Source: FEN-1250 sp039918615 (GTDB lineage Bacteria > Gemmatimonadota > Gemmatimonadetes > Gemmatimonadales > Gemmatimonadaceae). Taken from it: a stretch of DNA of 44,693 bases. The position numbers were made by a program, and so were the translations under genes. The stretch is taken from contig JBDSHG010000172.1 of assembly GCA_039918615.1 (NCBI GenBank), positions 1-44,693 on the forward strand, read 5' to 3'. The stretch's first letter is position 1. Each line of letters starts with the position of its first letter. The notes under the pieces were generated by a model. The model saw only the letters and a program-made list of their open reading frames with translations. It had not been told where the DNA came from and searched no databases. Shown here piece by piece: positions 1 through 8,287 of the stretch.

Positions 1-153
1 CTGCGCGTACGGATCACCGGGTGCAACGAGCGCACCGCTTTCATCCGTCGCGACCGTTCCGGAAACGAAGACGTGATCTCCGACGCGCAGCGCGCGCGAG
101 TAGCCGACGAACGGCTCCCACTCGGTAGTGGTGGCGAAGAGATGGCGGCTCAC
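1..153 (-). CDS. RidA/YjgF-family protein, N-terminal part (cut by window edge)
   Basis: The minus strand reads open from a GTG at 153 to the window edge, giving 51 residues. They include WEPFVGYSRALRVGDHVFVSG, shown here as the pieces WEPFVGYSRA and GDHVFVSGTVATDE, followed by GDPYAQ. This is the N-terminal pattern of the RidA (YjgF/YER057c/UK114) family, whose best-known members deaminate reactive enamine/imine intermediates. An AAGG sequence lies about 8 nt upstream of the GTG. The C-terminal half, including the family's conserved Arg and trimer-interface residues, is outside the window, so neither activity nor subfamily can be judged. The gene follows the sensor kinase on the same strand after a 41-nt gap. 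Confidence 0.75.
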   Translation of the reverse strand, partial: MSRHLFATTTEWEPFVGYSRALRVGDHVFVSGTVATDESGALVAPGDPYAQ

Positions 154-194
154 AGACGTGCCTTTTCGAGGTTGTCCCGAAAGCTAACAGTCGA

Positions 195-2174
195 TCACCG
201 AGGCGAACTGGCCAGCGCCGGAGCGGCCGCCGGGAGAAGGATCGTGAAGGTCGTGCCGACACCAAGCACGCTCGTCACCTTGATGTAGCCGCCCGACTGC
301 TTCACGATGCCGTACACCGTCGAAAGCCCGAGCCCCGTTCCCTTTCCCGGCCCCTTCGTCGTGAAAAACGGCTCGAAGATCTGCGCGACGATCTCGGGCG
401 CCATGCCCACTCCCGAGTCGCCAACCGCGAGCGTGACGTAGGATCCCGCGGGCGCACCGTCGGGCGCATCGGCATCGCGCGTCGTCACCACCGCCTCGCC
501 AGTCGTAAAGGTGATCGTCCCCCCATTCGGCATCGCATCACGCGCGTTGACCGCGAGATTCATCAGTACCTGCTCGAGCTGCGAGCGATCGGCCTCGATG
601 TCCGCCACGGGGCTCCCGACATCGTCGACGACGACGATCTCCGGACCGAGGAGGGCCCGAATCATCGGCTCGATGTCGGTGATGATGGTCTGGACGTTGA
701 TCCGCTGCGGCATGAGCACCTGCTGGCGGCTGAACGCGAGCAGCTGTCGCGTGAGCTCCGCTGCGCGGTCCGCGGCGGCGCCGATCACCCGCATGTCCGC
801 ACTCAGAGGAGCGACGTCGTCGAGCTCGCCGAGTGCAAGCTGTACGTACGCCTTGATCACGGTGAGCAGATTGTTGAAGTCGTGCGCCATTCCACCGGCG
901 AGCTGCCCCACCGCCTCCATCTTTTGCGCCTGGCGGAACTGCGCCTCGAGCTTCTTTTGCTCGGTGACGTCGAGCAGCGACGAATGCACCTCCGTGAGCA
1001 TCCCGTTCTCGAAACGCGCGACCGCGCTCATCATCGTAACGGTTAGCGCGCCATCGACGCGCTTCGAGTCGATCTCCACCGGGCCGAAGCGGCCGCGCGC
1101 CCGCAGCGCGTTCAGCATCTCCTCACGCTTCACCGGATCGCGCCAGAGCGAGTCCGTCCGGCCCGCGAGCGCCTGCTCGATCGACGCGAAGCCGAACGTC
1201 GCTGCGAATGCGCGGTTGCACGCGTACACCTCGCCGTCAGGCGAGGAGACGAGGTTGCACGTCAGCCCTTCCTCGAACACGAACCGATACCGGCGCTCGC
1301 TCTCGAGCAACGCTTCGTCGGCCAGTCGCCTGGTCGACACATTCTTGAAGAAAACGGTAAGTCCTTCCTCACTCGGCTCCGCCGACGCCTCGTACCAGGA
1401 GTCATCGGGCGCGAGGTGGCCTTCGAAGCTCGTTCCGCCCGGCGACGACATCGCGCGTCGGAGCTGAAGCTCGACCTCGGTGCCCCTGAGATGCGGGCAG
1501 GCGTTCCAGATCGTCGATCCGATGAGCGTGGCGGGGACGCAGCCGAGGAGCGCCTTCGCCTTGTCGTTACCGAAGGTGAGTCGCCACTTGCGATCGACCG
1601 TGAAGAGCGCATACGGAACGTGCTCGAGCATCGTCTGCATCGCGGTGCGCGCTCGCTCGGTATCCTTGAGCGCGATGCGAAGCGCGATCTCCGTCTCCGC
1701 GGCGATCGCGATCGTGGTGAGCCCCGCAAGCTCCGCCTCCGTCCAGGCGCGCGGCACCTTGTCGGCGACGTAGACGCTGCCGATCAGGTACCCGTCCTTC
1801 GTCTGCAGCGGAACCGCGGCGTAGGAGACGACGCCCCACTGAGGAATGATCGGATTGTCCTTCACCAGAGGATGCTCGCGCGCATCCTCGATCGCGAGCG
1901 GCGCCTTCGCCAGCATCGCGATCTCCGCGAGCGAGGTGCTGCGCGGCGTTTCGCGTCGCGTGCGCCATTCGTCCGGGAGGCCGACGGCGCTCTTGAAGAA
2001 CTCGCGGTTCGCATCGACGAGCGACACCACCGCCACGGGAACGCGCAGGAGCTCGGACGCGAGCTGCGTCAGCCTGTCGAAGACTTCCTCGGGGGGCGTG
2101 TCGAGAAGCTCTGCACGCCGCAGCGCGGCCAGTCGCTCGTCCTCATCGACTGGCGGAGCATGGGGTCCTGACAT
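195..2174 (-). CDS. GAF-PAS-PAS sensor histidine kinase
   Basis: This encodes a 659-residue sensor kinase with no predicted membrane segment, so it is probably cytoplasmic. Approximate domain order: GAF (20-165), PAS (175-290), PAS (300-415), HisKA dimerisation domain (421-490) and HATPase_c (530-650). The H-box GQLAGGMAHDFNNLL puts the phosphoacceptor at about His431. N-box (NLAVNARDAMPNGG), G1 (GDSGVGM), F-box (FEPFFTTK) and G2 (GKGTGLGLSTVYG) are all present, so the kinase core looks intact. There is no receiver domain and no response regulator next to it, so it is an orphan kinase. I chose the ATG at 2174; a longer reading to 2228 adds residues that do not resemble the GAF start. The signal sensed cannot be predicted. 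Confidence 0.88.
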   Translation of the reverse strand: MSGPHAPPVDEDERLAALRRAELLDTPPEEVFDRLTQLASELLRVPVAVVSLVDANREFFKSAVGLPDEWRTRRETPRSTSLAEIAMLAKAPLAIEDAREHPLVKDNPIIPQWGVVSYAAVPLQTKDGYLIGSVYVADKVPRAWTEAELAGLTTIAIAAETEIALRIALKDTERARTAMQTMLEHVPYALFTVDRKWRLTFGNDKAKALLGCVPATLIGSTIWNACPHLRGTEVELQLRRAMSSPGGTSFEGHLAPDDSWYEASAEPSEEGLTVFFKNVSTRRLADEALLESERRYRFVFEEGLTCNLVSSPDGEVYACNRAFAATFGFASIEQALAGRTDSLWRDPVKREEMLNALRARGRFGPVEIDSKRVDGALTVTMMSAVARFENGMLTEVHSSLLDVTEQKKLEAQFRQAQKMEAVGQLAGGMAHDFNNLLTVIKAYVQLALGELDDVAPLSADMRVIGAAADRAAELTRQLLAFSRQQVLMPQRINVQTIITDIEPMIRALLGPEIVVVDDVGSPVADIEADRSQLEQVLMNLAVNARDAMPNGGTITFTTGEAVVTTRDADAPDGAPAGSYVTLAVGDSGVGMAPEIVAQIFEPFFTTKGPGKGTGLGLSTVYGIVKQSGGYIKVTSVLGVGTTFTILLPAAAPALASSPR

Positions 2175-2233
2175 TGTGCACCGTGACTGAAGAGCGCATC
2201 CATCGCCAGCAGTCGTCGGACGACACATTTCAA

Positions 2234-2239
2234 TCTATA
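2234..2239 (-). promoter_or_regulatory. possible -10 element (TATAGA) upstream of the sensor kinase
   Basis: The minus strand carries TATAGATTG about 60 nt upstream of the kinase ATG. The same 9-mer occurs upstream of the gltB leader at 12224-12232. No convincing -35 box is seen at 16-18 nt, so this is only a candidate. Confidence 0.25.
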
Positions 2240-2281
2240 GCGAGTCCAGCACTGGAACGGATTGTTAGCCCGCTGTAATGA

Positions 2282-2944
2282 CTAATAGTTCGGGGTTCCG
2301 TTCTGTCTGCGCCCGCGACCGGACCGCTGCCCGCCAGTGAGGCTGTGATCCGGCGCCGTGCCGCCACGGTCACCGCGCTCGGCGTCGCTGCGCGCCGACG
2401 ACTCGAGCGCCGCGAGCTTCGTTTGCTGTTCCGGCGTCATCAGCTGCGTCATCTCCTCACGCGCAAGACGAATATTCTCGTGAATCTGCGCGCGCGCTTC
2501 GCCGAGCGCGTGACGGCGCGCGACGATGGCGGCGATCTCCTCGGGTGTCGGAGCGGGCGGTGTCGGCGCCGTCGCACTTCCCTCCCCCGGAGCGGGCAGC
2601 TGCACGCGCGGCGGACGCAACGTGTCGATCGCATCGAGCAAAGGCGCGTTCTCCGCCTTCATCTGCGAGTAGATAGTCTCGATCTTGGTCCGCTGCTCGT
2701 CAGTGAGCTTGAGCGTCGACGCGCGGGAAACGGCAAGCGGGAAAATCTGCTCCGGCTCCCAAAGTACCGGCGCGATCGTGGGCCGCGCGGGCGCTGACGG
2801 ATCTGGTGCACCGCCCCGTCGGCCACCCTGGGCGGCCAACGCACTCGCGGCGAAGGCGAGCGTCACGATGAGCGTGCCGAGTGTGCGCGCATGACTTCTG
2901 CACAGCGGGCGAAAGGGCGATGCGGAGAACGAACGTATGCTCAA
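2282..2944 (-). CDS. exported LTXXQ-motif (Spy/CpxP-like) protein
   Basis: This is a 220-residue protein with an N-terminal hydrophobic stretch (about residues 20-38, ending ASALAAQG) that looks like a signal peptide, so it is probably periplasmic. Two copies of the family's motif are visible: LTDEQRTKIE near residue 78 and LTPEQQTKLA near residue 168. They are separated by a helical, Glu/Arg-rich region. The Spy/CpxP and heavy-metal-sensor families with this motif are periplasmic chaperones or stress sensors. The C-terminus is Gly/Arg-rich and low in complexity. The start is TTG at 2944, supported by GAGG 8 nt upstream; no ATG lies in frame before the signal peptide. It is monocistronic, and its exact role is unknown. 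Confidence 0.7.
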   Translation of the reverse strand: MSIRSFSASPFRPLCRSHARTLGTLIVTLAFAASALAAQGGRRGGAPDPSAPARPTIAPVLWEPEQIFPLAVSRASTLKLTDEQRTKIETIYSQMKAENAPLLDAIDTLRPPRVQLPAPGEGSATAPTPPAPTPEEIAAIVARRHALGEARAQIHENIRLAREEMTQLMTPEQQTKLAALESSARSDAERGDRGGTAPDHSLTGGQRSGRGRRQNGTPNY

Positions 2945-3155
2945 CTGCGTGCCTCGACAGGAAGAGTACGGAGCTCATCGATTGACAATCGCGCGAATGG
3001 CGAACGTATTGTCCCGCTTGCTCGTTTAATCTGCCGGGAGCTCCCCGTCCCCGATAGCGCCGGATTAGGGAGATCAGCGGATTTCATCGATACACGCGTC
3101 ACCCGAATTGGTTGTTTTGCGATACCTTAGCCCTTCCTCGAGCCCAGCCACGACC

Positions 3156-3590
3156 ATGATGACCTTTTTTTCCAGCTCCGACAAGAACATCGATCGCGCC
3201 GCCCTGGTCCTGCGTCTGGTGCTCGCCGCCGTCTTCATCGGTCACGGGTACCAGAAGCTCTTCCAGTTCGGGATTGGCGGCGTCACGCAAGCATTCGTCG
3301 GGATGGGCGTCCCGATGGCGACGATCGCGGCGCCCCTCATCTCGGTGCTCGAGTTCTTCGGTGGCATCGCGATCCTGCTCGGCGCGTTCACGAGAGTGAT
3401 TGCTTTGCTGCTCGCGTGTGATATGCTGGGCGCGATGTTGTTCGTGCACATCAAGGGCGGCTTCTTCGCGCCGAAGGGCGTCGAGCACGTCCTGGGCAAC
3501 TTCGCGATGGCGTTGGCGCTGGTGCTGATTGGCGCGGGCGCATTCTCCATCGATGCGATGCTGCGTCGTCGCGGCGCGCCGACGCCATGA
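3156..3590 (+). CDS. DoxX-family membrane protein
   Basis: This is a 144-residue integral membrane protein with four hydrophobic segments. The DoxX signature is near the start: LVLRLVLAAVFIGHGYQKLF, seen here as LRLVLAAVFIGHGYQK, followed by FFGGIAILLGAFTRV and the loop HIKGGFFAPKG. The GHGYQKLF and FFGG elements are typical of the family. The product of ATG 3156 (MMTFFSSS) gives a normal-length protein; the frame is open upstream to 3108 but adds unrelated residues. DoxX proteins are inner-membrane proteins of uncertain function, some linked to quinone or thiol redox stress. The next gene, a VOC enzyme, follows within about 50 nt on the same strand and may be co-transcribed. Confidence 0.85.
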   Translation: MMTFFSSSDKNIDRAALVLRLVLAAVFIGHGYQKLFQFGIGGVTQAFVGMGVPMATIAAPLISVLEFFGGIAILLGAFTRVIALLLACDMLGAMLFVHIKGGFFAPKGVEHVLGNFAMALALVLIGAGAFSIDAMLRRRGAPTP

Positions 3591-3638
3591 AGATCGTGAT
3601 TGTCGGTGCCTTCGCGCGCGGATGACGGTCGCCCACTA

Positions 3639-4538
3639 GTGGCCGGAACGGACTTCGCATACACGATCGCACCGGCGGGCCACAGGCTTCACGCGCGCGC
3701 GGAGCTTGGCGCCGTTCATCTGCAGGTGTCCGATCTCGCGCGCTCCATCGCCTATTATGATGAGGTGATCGGCCTCAGCGCCGAATTGGCGAATGACGGC
3801 ACGGCGGTGCTCACGGCGCCTGGCGATCGCGTGCCGATCGTCGTGCTGCATCATCGGGCCGGTGCTGCGCGAGTGCCGGCGCGTGGGCGCCTCGGTCTCT
3901 ATCATGTCGCGATTTTGCTCCCGGACCGTGCCGCGCTCGGACGCTTCGTCGCGCATCTCGCGGCGCTCGGCGCGTATGCGGGGATGTCCGATCATCTCGT
4001 GAGCGAGGCGGTCTATCTCACCGACCCCGACGGACTCGGCATCGAGGTGTATGCGGATCGCCCGCGCGACGCATGGCGCGTGTCGAATCGCGCGCTGGAA
4101 ATCGGGACGATGACGCTCGACGCCAACGATCTCATTCGCGCGAGCGCGGGGGTGACCTGGGATGGCGTTCCTGCGGGGACACGGATCGGTCACGTGCATC
4201 TGTTCGTGAGCGACCTCGATGCCGCCGCACGCTTCTATCATGAGGGGCTTGGGCTCGACAAGGTGCGTCTCGACTTTCCGGGAGCGCTCTTCATGTCGGC
4301 GGGCGGATATCATCACCACCTGGGCACGAATACATGGGCGGCAGGGGCACCGGCGGCGCAGCCGAACGACGCACGACTCCTCGAGTGGAGCGTCATCCTT
4401 CCGGATCAATCGGATGTCGAGGCAACGGCGCGCGCACTCGCGAATGTCGGAGCGCTGGTTTCCCGCGCGAACGGCGACGTAATCGCCGCCGATCCGTGGG
4501 GGACTATAGTCCGCGTTACCGCGAAGACGCCGCGGTAA
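3639..4538 (+). CDS. two-domain VOC (glyoxalase/ring-cleavage dioxygenase-like) protein
   Basis: This protein of about 299 residues holds two vicinal-oxygen-chelate domains, as in CatE-type catechol-2,3-dioxygenases. Domain 1 has LGAVHLQVSDLARSIAYY, then YHVAILLPD and the metal-type Glu in GIEVYADRP. Domain 2 has IGHVHLFVSDLDAAARFYHE and YHHHLGTN, but ends DPWGTIVRV, without the usual acidic ligand at that spot. Metal binding is therefore expected mainly from mixed sites or domain 1. The substrate is unknown. The start is uncertain: GTG 3639 gives the N-terminus usual for homologues (TIAPAGHRLHA before the first strand), while TTG 3600 adds 13 residues. The TAA stop lies inside the first copy of a duplicated hairpin. 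Confidence 0.8.
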   Translation: MAGTDFAYTIAPAGHRLHARAELGAVHLQVSDLARSIAYYDEVIGLSAELANDGTAVLTAPGDRVPIVVLHHRAGAARVPARGRLGLYHVAILLPDRAALGRFVAHLAALGAYAGMSDHLVSEAVYLTDPDGLGIEVYADRPRDAWRVSNRALEIGTMTLDANDLIRASAGVTWDGVPAGTRIGHVHLFVSDLDAAARFYHEGLGLDKVRLDFPGALFMSAGGYHHHLGTNTWAAGAPAAQPNDARLLEWSVILPDQSDVEATARALANVGALVSRANGDVIAADPWGTIVRVTAKTPR

Positions 4539-4585
4539 CGATTGTCTGCGTTACCGCGAAGACGCCGCGGTAACGATTGTCTGCG
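4513..4585. repeat. tandemly duplicated hairpin between convergent genes (bidirectional terminator-like)
   Basis: A 35-bp unit occurs twice in tandem: 4513-4550 repeats exactly as 4548-4585, 38 matching positions at period 35. Each unit holds a perfect 9-bp inverted repeat, GTTACCGCG/CGCGGTAAC, with loop AAGACGC (stems 4515-4523/4531-4539 and 4550-4558/4566-4574). The first unit overlaps the last codons and the stop of the VOC gene. The second ends 4 nt before the stop of convergent msrA. The position fits a terminator for both strands, but neither side has a real T-tract. Confidence 0.85.
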
Positions 4586-4588
4586 AAG

Positions 4589-5293
4589 TCAGGGCTGCGT
4601 GGAACCGACCAGTACCGGCTGCTCGCGATACAGCGCCGGATACAGCTTCTTCAGATTCACGACTTTCGGCGCATCGTTGTACGCGATGTAGCCGTCGTCC
4701 GGATGTAGCGACGCGTAGTCCTGATGGTAGCCCTCGGCGTTGTAGAACGTCTGCGCAGGCTTGACCTCCGTCACGATCTTGTTCGCGTACGTCTTCGCTT
4801 TCGTCAGCTGATCGATGTACGCCTTCGCCGTGTTCTGCTGCGCGGCGGTCGTGTACCAGAGCACGGAGCGATACTGCGTGCCGTGATCGGGACCCTGATA
4901 ATTGAGCTCGGTCGGGTCCGTCGCCACCGAGAAGAAGACGCGCAGGAGCTCCGCGTACGACACCTTCGACGGATCGAAGGTGACGCGCACGGATTCCGCG
5001 TGCCCCGTCGTACCCGTGCTCACCTGACTGTAGCCCGGGTTCTTCAAGCTGCCGCCGGTGTAACCCGAGACGGCGCCCGTCACCCCATTCATATGCTGAA
5101 AAACGGCCTGCACGCCCCAGAAGCAGCCGCCCGAAAAGACCGCCACCTCATCGCCGGCGGCGCTCGCCAGCCCCGCCCCAACCACCGGACTCGGCGCCGC
5201 CACCGCTGCGCTGGCTCCGCGTCCCGCAAACAGCACGACGGCCGCGAGCGCCGCACCACAGACCGCTATCCCCCTCAATGCCGACCGAATCAT
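4589..5293 (-). CDS. msrA: exported peptide-methionine (S)-S-oxide reductase MsrA
   Basis: MsrA reduces methionine-S-sulfoxide in proteins or free methionine. The 234-residue product has a hydrophobic signal-like N-terminus (about residues 4-32, ending GRGASAAV), so it probably acts in the periplasm. The catalytic motif GGCFWGVQAVF gives Cys57, followed by GYTGG, GHAESVRVTFDP, TDPTELNYQGPDHGTQYRS (partly quoted) and EGYHQDY, all typical of MsrA. No other cysteine exists outside the signal peptide, so there is no resolving Cys; it would be a one-Cys enzyme needing an external thiol partner. ATG 5293 is preceded by GGGAGAAGCC. It is convergent with the VOC gene across the duplicated hairpin. 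Confidence 0.93.
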   Translation of the reverse strand: MIRSALRGIAVCGAALAAVVLFAGRGASAAVAAPSPVVGAGLASAAGDEVAVFSGGCFWGVQAVFQHMNGVTGAVSGYTGGSLKNPGYSQVSTGTTGHAESVRVTFDPSKVSYAELLRVFFSVATDPTELNYQGPDHGTQYRSVLWYTTAAQQNTAKAYIDQLTKAKTYANKIVTEVKPAQTFYNAEGYHQDYASLHPDDGYIAYNDAPKVVNLKKLYPALYREQPVLVGSTQP

Positions 5294-5363
5294 GGCTTCT
5301 CCCGTGTGTCCTGCGTATACCATATGAACACGGTTTGGTACCCCAAAGTTTCGTTTTCGGCCG

Positions 5364-5395
5364 CCGGTTGAGGGCCTCAGGAGCTCCTGAACCGG
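5364..5395 (-). terminator. possible hairpin downstream of the repeat-domain exported protein
   Basis: CCGGTT (5364-5369) and AACCGG (5390-5395) enclose the 12-bp palindrome CAGGAGCTCCTG (5378-5389). The site is 26-57 nt past the stop of the minus-strand gene at 5421. The structure is asymmetric and has no clear T-tract, so a terminator role is only a guess. Confidence 0.25.
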
Positions 5396-5420
5396 TACGT
5401 TGCCCTTTGCCTGTGCAAAG

Positions 5421-6563
5421 TCAACGCGGTTTTCCTCCCAGCTTCTTCCTCAGGGCCTCGACCAGCTTGCTGGTTTGCACCGGCGCCGAGGCGCCGCTCA
5501 CCGGAAGGTCGTGGTAGCCGATGCTGTAGTCTCGCACGACGCGGATCTGCGCGCCGTTCAGCAGCTCCAGCTGGTCGATCACCGCGTCGTAGCTGAAGGT
5601 CGATCCGATCTCCTGATTGCCTACGTTATAGCGGATAAGTCCGAAAGCGGCCTCGCGCGATTCGCCCGGCTGGAGAGTGAACTGCGGATCCGCCTTGCTC
5701 CCTTCGACGATGCCGATCCCCGACGCGCTCACGTCGTGAGTCCCCGCGCGCCCCCAGTAGTAGCGATTGCCGAGGTTGTCGGTCACCGTACTGGAGCCCG
5801 TCTTGTACGCGAGGATGATCGGCTGCGCGGTCAGGTTGCGGAACTTGATCGTGACGCGGAGCGTGTGATGCCGGTTGTTGCCGACCTTTGCTCCCTCGAT
5901 GCGCGTGACCTCGGCGACGAACGGTCCCGCACCGTAGCAGCGTGGTGCGCCCGCGCACGGATCCACGATTGGTACGACGGCGACCGCTGCCGCCCCGGGT
6001 GCCGCGGACGGCGGAGCCGATGCGACTGCGGGCGGAGCTCCGAAACCGCTGAAGCGAAGCGCGTGCTCCTTACCTAGCGTGTACTGATGCGATGCGACGG
6101 GATCGATCTCACGGATCGCGAGCTCGATCTGGTACGCGCTGCCGTAGATCTCGCGCCCCGGCTGCCACGCGAACTCGAAGCGCGCGTCGCTGCTCTCTCC
6201 TGGCTGCAGCACGAACTTCACATCGAGTGCCCCGCTCGAGATGAGCCCGATGCCGCGCACACCGGCCTCGCTTCCGATCTCGTAGCGATTGCCGCGGTCA
6301 TCCGTCGCGATCCCCGATCTTGGCACGTAGCCGAGAATCAGCGGACGATTGAGCTTGTTCGTGAAGCGGATCGTCGTGGCGATGATGCGGTAACGCCCGC
6401 TCACGCTGGTCCGGAAATCGGTGACGTTCGCGACGAAGCTGGTGACCTCGTAGCACGACCCCTTTCCTCCGCACGCGGCGCCCTGTGCAGAGAGTGACGC
6501 TGCGACGATGGCGCTCGCGCAGAGTGCGCGCGCCGCGGAGCGGAGAAGTTGTGTGGCTATCAT
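5421..6563 (-). CDS. exported protein with two copies of an uncharacterised domain
   Basis: This is a 380-residue protein with a signal peptide (about residues 1-27, ending SLSAQG). After it come two homologous halves, about residues 30-180 and 205-360, joined by an Ala/Pro-rich linker. Each half begins with a Cys (SCYEVTSFVANVT; RCYGAGPFVAEVT) and then shows the same pattern: I-F-N-P-IL-Y, TD-x-GNRY, GIG, LQPGES and a final GS-Y strand. The pattern looks like an all-beta fold, perhaps resembling DUF4352-type domains, but I cannot name a family with confidence. The start ATG 6563 has GAGG 8 nt upstream. It is the last gene of a minus-strand set with 6613 and 7824. Function is unknown. Confidence 0.75.
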   Translation of the reverse strand: MIATQLLRSAARALCASAIVAASLSAQGAACGGKGSCYEVTSFVANVTDFRTSVSGRYRIIATTIRFTNKLNRPLILGYVPRSGIATDDRGNRYEIGSEAGVRGIGLISSGALDVKFVLQPGESSDARFEFAWQPGREIYGSAYQIELAIREIDPVASHQYTLGKEHALRFSGFGAPPAVASAPPSAAPGAAAVAVVPIVDPCAGAPRCYGAGPFVAEVTRIEGAKVGNNRHHTLRVTIKFRNLTAQPIILAYKTGSSTVTDNLGNRYYWGRAGTHDVSASGIGIVEGSKADPQFTLQPGESREAAFGLIRYNVGNQEIGSTFSYDAVIDQLELLNGAQIRVVRDYSIGYHDLPVSGASAPVQTSKLVEALRKKLGGKPR

Positions 6564-6612
6564 CGTCGATCCTCGCGTGAAGTGATGAGTCGGGCCGAAT
6601 AGGAGGTGCAGT

Positions 6613-7827
6613 TCACTTCGCGTTCTTCGCCGCCCATGCGGCGTCCACGAGAGTGAGGATGAGACGAACGTTCTCCGCTTCGTTGAGCCCCTCGCGCATG
6701 AAGTCGCTCTGCACGAGGTAGTGTGCGGTGAGTGCGGTACGCGGGCCGGAGCGATCGTACACGAGCGCCGAATCCACGACCGGACCCCAGCCGAGGGTGA
6801 ACGACGACCCGTCGCGCGCCGCGGCGACCGGACCGTACTTCTGCGTGAGCGCCTTGCGGAAGAATTCCTGTTCGAAGGGCGCGAAGAGGCGTTCGACGCG
6901 GATGGATCGCACGGTGCCGCTGCCGTCGACATATCCGGTGACGCACACCTTGCCGGGGCGAGGATTGTCGCGCCGCCCGGGATAGCTGAAGCAGTCGTCG
7001 CCGTTCATGCTGATCATGCCCGCGATGCCCGGGAACGCGTTTTTTCCGGGCGGCCCCTTCGTCACCGGGCCGAAGAGCCGCTCGAGCGTCGAGGTGAAAT
7101 CCGATGCGCTCACGCCGACGTGAAAGCCTGCGACATCCGCCTTCGGCGCATCGAACTCCGCGACTTCTGCATTTTTCAGCGTCGGCGACGCCGTGACGGG
7201 CGGCATGAATACCACATGCCCCTGCCTGTCGAGCAGCCGGTCCGACACAACCTCAGCGCGGATGACGCGGGGCCCGGTGACCGCGCCGGCCGGGTCACCA
7301 GCGCCCGTCACCTTGAAGTGAATCTCGTTCAACACCCCACGCCCGAATCCTCGAAGCTTCTCGTCGAAGGCGCGGGCCCTCTCCTTGTCCATGGAGATCG
7401 CGCGCACGCGATCGGCGTTCGCGAACACCAGCTGGTAGCGCTCTCCGAAGGCCTCGAGCGGAACGAAGTATCCCGGCTGAAAGAGCCCGATCGAGAACTC
7501 GCCGTGGTCGTGATCGTATTCGGTGATGTTGTCGTTGACGCTGATCACGAATTCGCGAGTCGGATTCGCGTTCGCGATGAGTGTGCGCAACCGTGCAACC
7601 TCGGCGTTGATCGCATCCGGCTTGTCGAAGTTCGTCGCGCGCTGAACCGTCGGACTCTGTTGTGCCGCGGCCTGCAGATCGAGCGAATCGCCGGAGAGCT
7701 TGTGGTAGGCGGCCGCGACGGCGGTAGAGTCGAAGCCTTCGTTCTGCGCGCGTGCGATGCTCGGAAGGACCACGGCGCCGAACGCACACGACGCGACGAT
7801 GGCCGCGCGATGGAGGATGGCCGTCAT
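6613..7827 (-). CDS. exported protein, possibly DUF4852-like
   Basis: This is a 404-residue protein with a signal peptide (about residues 1-27, ending SIARAQ). The middle contains FVISVNDNITEYDHDHGEF, GYFVPLEAFGERYQLVFANA and NEIHFKVTGAGDPAGAVTG, which resemble the uncharacterised DUF4852 domain as I remember it; this assignment needs a profile search. The C-terminal half (SYPGRRDNPRPGKVCVTGYV) is not recognised. The ATG at 7827 overlaps the TGA of the upstream lipoprotein gene (ATGA), so the two are translationally coupled. Function is unknown. Confidence 0.7.
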   Translation of the reverse strand: MTAILHRAAIVASCAFGAVVLPSIARAQNEGFDSTAVAAAYHKLSGDSLDLQAAAQQSPTVQRATNFDKPDAINAEVARLRTLIANANPTREFVISVNDNITEYDHDHGEFSIGLFQPGYFVPLEAFGERYQLVFANADRVRAISMDKERARAFDEKLRGFGRGVLNEIHFKVTGAGDPAGAVTGPRVIRAEVVSDRLLDRQGHVVFMPPVTASPTLKNAEVAEFDAPKADVAGFHVGVSASDFTSTLERLFGPVTKGPPGKNAFPGIAGMISMNGDDCFSYPGRRDNPRPGKVCVTGYVDGSGTVRSIRVERLFAPFEQEFFRKALTQKYGPVAAARDGSSFTLGWGPVVDSALVYDRSGPRTALTAHYLVQSDFMREGLNEAENVRLILTLVDAAWAAKNAK

Positions 7828-8201
7828 TTTCCCTTCCTCGCTTGCTTGCGCATCGGTACGCGCTCGCCGGAGGTAAAGCGCAGCTCGATTCCGTCGCCAC
7901 CCGGGACCAGGCTCGCGGCAAGCCCATTCGAAAGCGCGATGGCGCGGCCGCCGGAGCTGTCGGCCGTCGTGCTCAAGCGCGTCGTTCCTGCGTAGACGTC
8001 GCTGCCATCGATCACGACGGCGTGCAGCCCGTTCACGAATGCGAGCACCGTCGCCGGCGCTGCTTTCCTGTCGCTCGCCTTGTCGACCTCCCACACGTCC
8101 CCCGCGTGACTCGGCGCTTTCTCTACGGATGCCTCGCCGTCGCCGTGTTTTCCGCACGCCGCCGCGCCAATGGCCAATAGGAACACCCAGTCTCTCCGCA
8201 T
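7824..8201 (-). CDS. small predicted lipoprotein of unknown function
   Basis: This is a 125-residue product with a short charged start, the hydrophobic stretch WVFLLAIGAAAC and a Cys at about residue 16 that fits a lipobox (AAAC). The rest is beta-rich and contains no family I recognise. The start ATG 8201 has a strong GGAGG 8 nt upstream; the frame is open to 8288 but lacks a better start. It overlaps the next gene by 4 nt and is the first gene of the exported set. It lies 86 nt from the divergent sigma-factor gene, so the two could share regulation. Confidence 0.7.
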   Translation of the reverse strand: MRRDWVFLLAIGAAACGKHGDGEASVEKAPSHAGDVWEVDKASDRKAAPATVLAFVNGLHAVVIDGSDVYAGTTRLSTTADSSGGRAIALSNGLAASLVPGGDGIELRFTSGERVPMRKQARKGK

Positions 8202-8287
8202 TTGCGCGCTCGCCTCCTGACGTGATAGCATTGCGGCTGCACGACCCGCTCGGGCCCGCGCCACCACCCACTCCGGTTCGACTGGCA

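Noticed and set aside
6564..6932. N-terminal extension of the repeat-domain exported protein
   Set aside because: It is Arg/Ser-rich shadow over the neighbouring gene, and a proper signal peptide starts at ATG 6563.
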